A DNA stretch of 64,000 nt from Pseudonocardia kunmingensis (GTDB lineage: Bacteria; Actinomycetota; Actinomycetes; Mycobacteriales; Pseudonocardiaceae), in NCBI RefSeq assembly GCF_006716445.1, contig NZ_VFPA01000001.1, positions 682,001-746,000 on the forward strand. The letters are read 5' to 3'. Both the position numbers and the translations under genes were made by a program. Below, in pieces: positions 63,161-64,000 of this stretch (within the stretch, counting starts at the first letter, position 1; every line of letters begins with the position of its first letter). The notes under the pieces were generated by a model that was not told the origin of the DNA, made no database searches, and saw only the letters and a program-made list of their open reading frames with translations.

Positions 63161-63466
63161 GTGCCCGATCTCCACGAACCGGACCGCCCGGGATGGTCCC
63201 GGCAGTTCGACGACGAGCTGCTCGGGCTCGACCCCGACGACCCGGAGGCGCAGGCGTTCGCCGCGCACCTGGACCGCATGCAGCGCCAGACCCCCGCGTT
63301 CACCGTCGAGGGCTACCTGGACGGGGTCAGCGACTTCGCCGACTCCGCCAACCGCGCCGAGGGCGGCAGGCGGTGGGCTGCCGTGCTGGTGGTCGTCCTG
63401 CTGCTCGTCGGCGTGGTCTACGTGGTGTGGAACGCGCTGGTGTTCGTGCTCACCACGCTGGCGTAG
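63161..63466 (+). CDS. Small membrane-anchored hypothetical protein
   Basis: 101 residues from GTG 63161. An acidic N-terminal part (FDDELLGLDPDDPEAQAFAA, HLDRMQRQTPAFTVEGYLDG) is followed by one hydrophobic segment near residues 71-98 (WAAVLVVVLLLVGVVYVVWN). It is a tail-anchored small protein. I do not recognise the family. It overlaps the converging response-regulator gene by 17 bases. Confidence 0.75.
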   Translation: MPDLHEPDRPGWSRQFDDELLGLDPDDPEAQAFAAHLDRMQRQTPAFTVEGYLDGVSDFADSANRAEGGRRWAAVLVVVLLLVGVVYVVWNALVFVLTTLA

Positions 63467-64000
63467 TGGCGCCGGGCACCACGAGGCCGCACTCGTAGGC
63501 CAGCACCACGGCCTGCACGCGGTCGCGCAGCCCCAGCTTGGCGAGGATGCGCCCCACGTGCGTCTTGACCGTCTCCTCGGCGACGACCAGCTCCGCGGCG
63601 ATCTCCCGGTTGGCCAGGCCCCGCGCCACCAGCCCGAGCACCTCCCGCTCCCGCGCGGTCAGCACGGCGAGCCGCTCCCGGCCACCGGTGCGCCCGCGGG
63701 CGGCCACCTCGGCGATGAGGCGGCGGGTCACGCTCGGGGCCAGCAGCGCCTCCCCCGCCGCCACCACCCGGACCGCGGCCGCGAGCTCCGCGGTGGGCGC
63801 GTCCTTCAGCAGGAACCCGCTCGCCCCGGCCCGCAGCGCCTCGTAGACGTACTCGTCCAGGTCGAACGTGGTCAGCACCAGCACGCGCGTCGGTGGGTGG
63901 GCGGCCTCGGCGAGCAGCGCGCGCGTGGCGGCGAGGCCGTCGAGCACGGGCATCCGGACGTCCATCAGCACGACGTCGACGGGCGTGCCGAGAGCCCGGA
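63450..64000 (-). CDS. NarL/LuxR-type response regulator, start cut off by window edge
   Basis: The visible 183 codons contain the end of a receiver domain with the phosphorylated Asp in VLMDVRMPVLDGLAATRALL, TTFDLDEYVYEALRAGASGF and the switch Lys in FLLKDAPTAELAAAVR. The LuxR-type HTH follows (LTAREREVLGLVARGLANRE, IAAELVVAEETVKTHVGRIL, AKLGLRDRVQAVVLAYECGL). The first ~35-40 residues lie beyond the window; a sensor kinase gene usually sits next on that side. Confidence 0.93.
   Translation of the reverse strand, partial: RALGTPVDVVLMDVRMPVLDGLAATRALLAEAAHPPTRVLVLTTFDLDEYVYEALRAGASGFLLKDAPTAELAAAVRVVAAGEALLAPSVTRRLIAEVAARGRTGGRERLAVLTAREREVLGLVARGLANREIAAELVVAEETVKTHVGRILAKLGLRDRVQAVVLAYECGLVVPGATTPAW

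Overview
The window is very GC-rich DNA with mostly GTG/ATG starts, many 4-base ATGA/GTGA gene overlaps and actinobacterial families throughout (DUF6286/Gls24 cassette, DUF5709, DUF732, mycothiol-type DinB fold, stand-alone LigD polymerase domain, F420/LLM oxidoreductase). A Pseudonocardia-like member of the Pseudonocardiales is the best guess, but this rests on gene families remembered, not on a search. No tRNA, rRNA, CRISPR array, complete insertion sequence or prophage is visible. It looks like a chromosomal arm of catabolic operons.

Layout. 0-3 kb: end of an acyl-CoA dehydrogenase, a decayed DUF559-type gene between two copies of a hairpin repeat, a PPK2 kinase and a Uma2-type nuclease. 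3-6.1 kb: FecCD-type iron-siderophore importer (two permeases and an ATPase, no binding protein) behind a likely IdeR/DmdR iron box. 6.2-9.8 kb: a RibD-C-type reductase, then a tightly packed alkaline-shock (Asp23/Gls24) envelope cassette of seven small genes. 9.8-14.4 kb: a lipoprotein alpha/beta hydrolase that has lost catalytic residues, facing a 963-residue low-complexity membrane protein with five-residue repeats and a C-terminal DUF732-like domain. 14.7-17.6 kb: ROK regulator and GH13 alpha-glucosidase, divergent. 17.7-21 kb: TetR regulator, LLM oxidoreductase, class III aminotransferase, DUF5709 protein. 21.2-23.5 kb: a two-gene divergent urease (fused gamma-beta plus alpha) without accessory genes.

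23.7-28.1 kb: GntP-type permease, CaiB CoA-transferase, HMG-CoA-lyase-type aldolase and an IclR regulator, probably one organic-acid pathway. 28.2-30.1 kb: ArsR-SRPBCC fusion and a GT9 glycosyltransferase. 30.3-37.2 kb: IclR regulator divergent from CoA-transferase, enoyl-CoA hydratase, TctC/B/A transporter and a fumarylacetoacetate-hydrolase-type enzyme, a second acid uptake, CoA-activation and hydration unit. 37.2-41.7 kb: IRED-like reductase, a cysteine-rich HTH regulator, a folE remnant, ferredoxin reductase, a frameshifted phosphotransferase and a truncated globin.

41.7-55.5 kb: a large divergent sugar/polyol locus. One arm has an FGGY kinase, a phosphatase, an ABC importer with two ATPases and a D-2-hydroxyacid dehydrogenase. 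The other has a DeoR regulator, class II aldolase, a second FGGY kinase and a GlpD-type dehydrogenase. 55.5-64 kb: GbsR-like regulator with an IS30-type HTH, a frameshifted DUF4097 gene, S9 peptidase, flavin reductase, DinB-fold protein, zinc alcohol dehydrogenase, LigD polymerase domain, a small membrane protein and the start-truncated end of a NarL-type response regulator.

The most distinctive feature outside genes is a set of at least five unrelated, sharply defined inverted-repeat families between genes. Several are present in two or three copies and mostly sit at gene 3' ends. One 167-bp palindrome fills the gap between two ABC permease genes and would pair with the second gene's ribosome-binding site. 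Another runs into a kinase gene and supplies its C-terminal tail.
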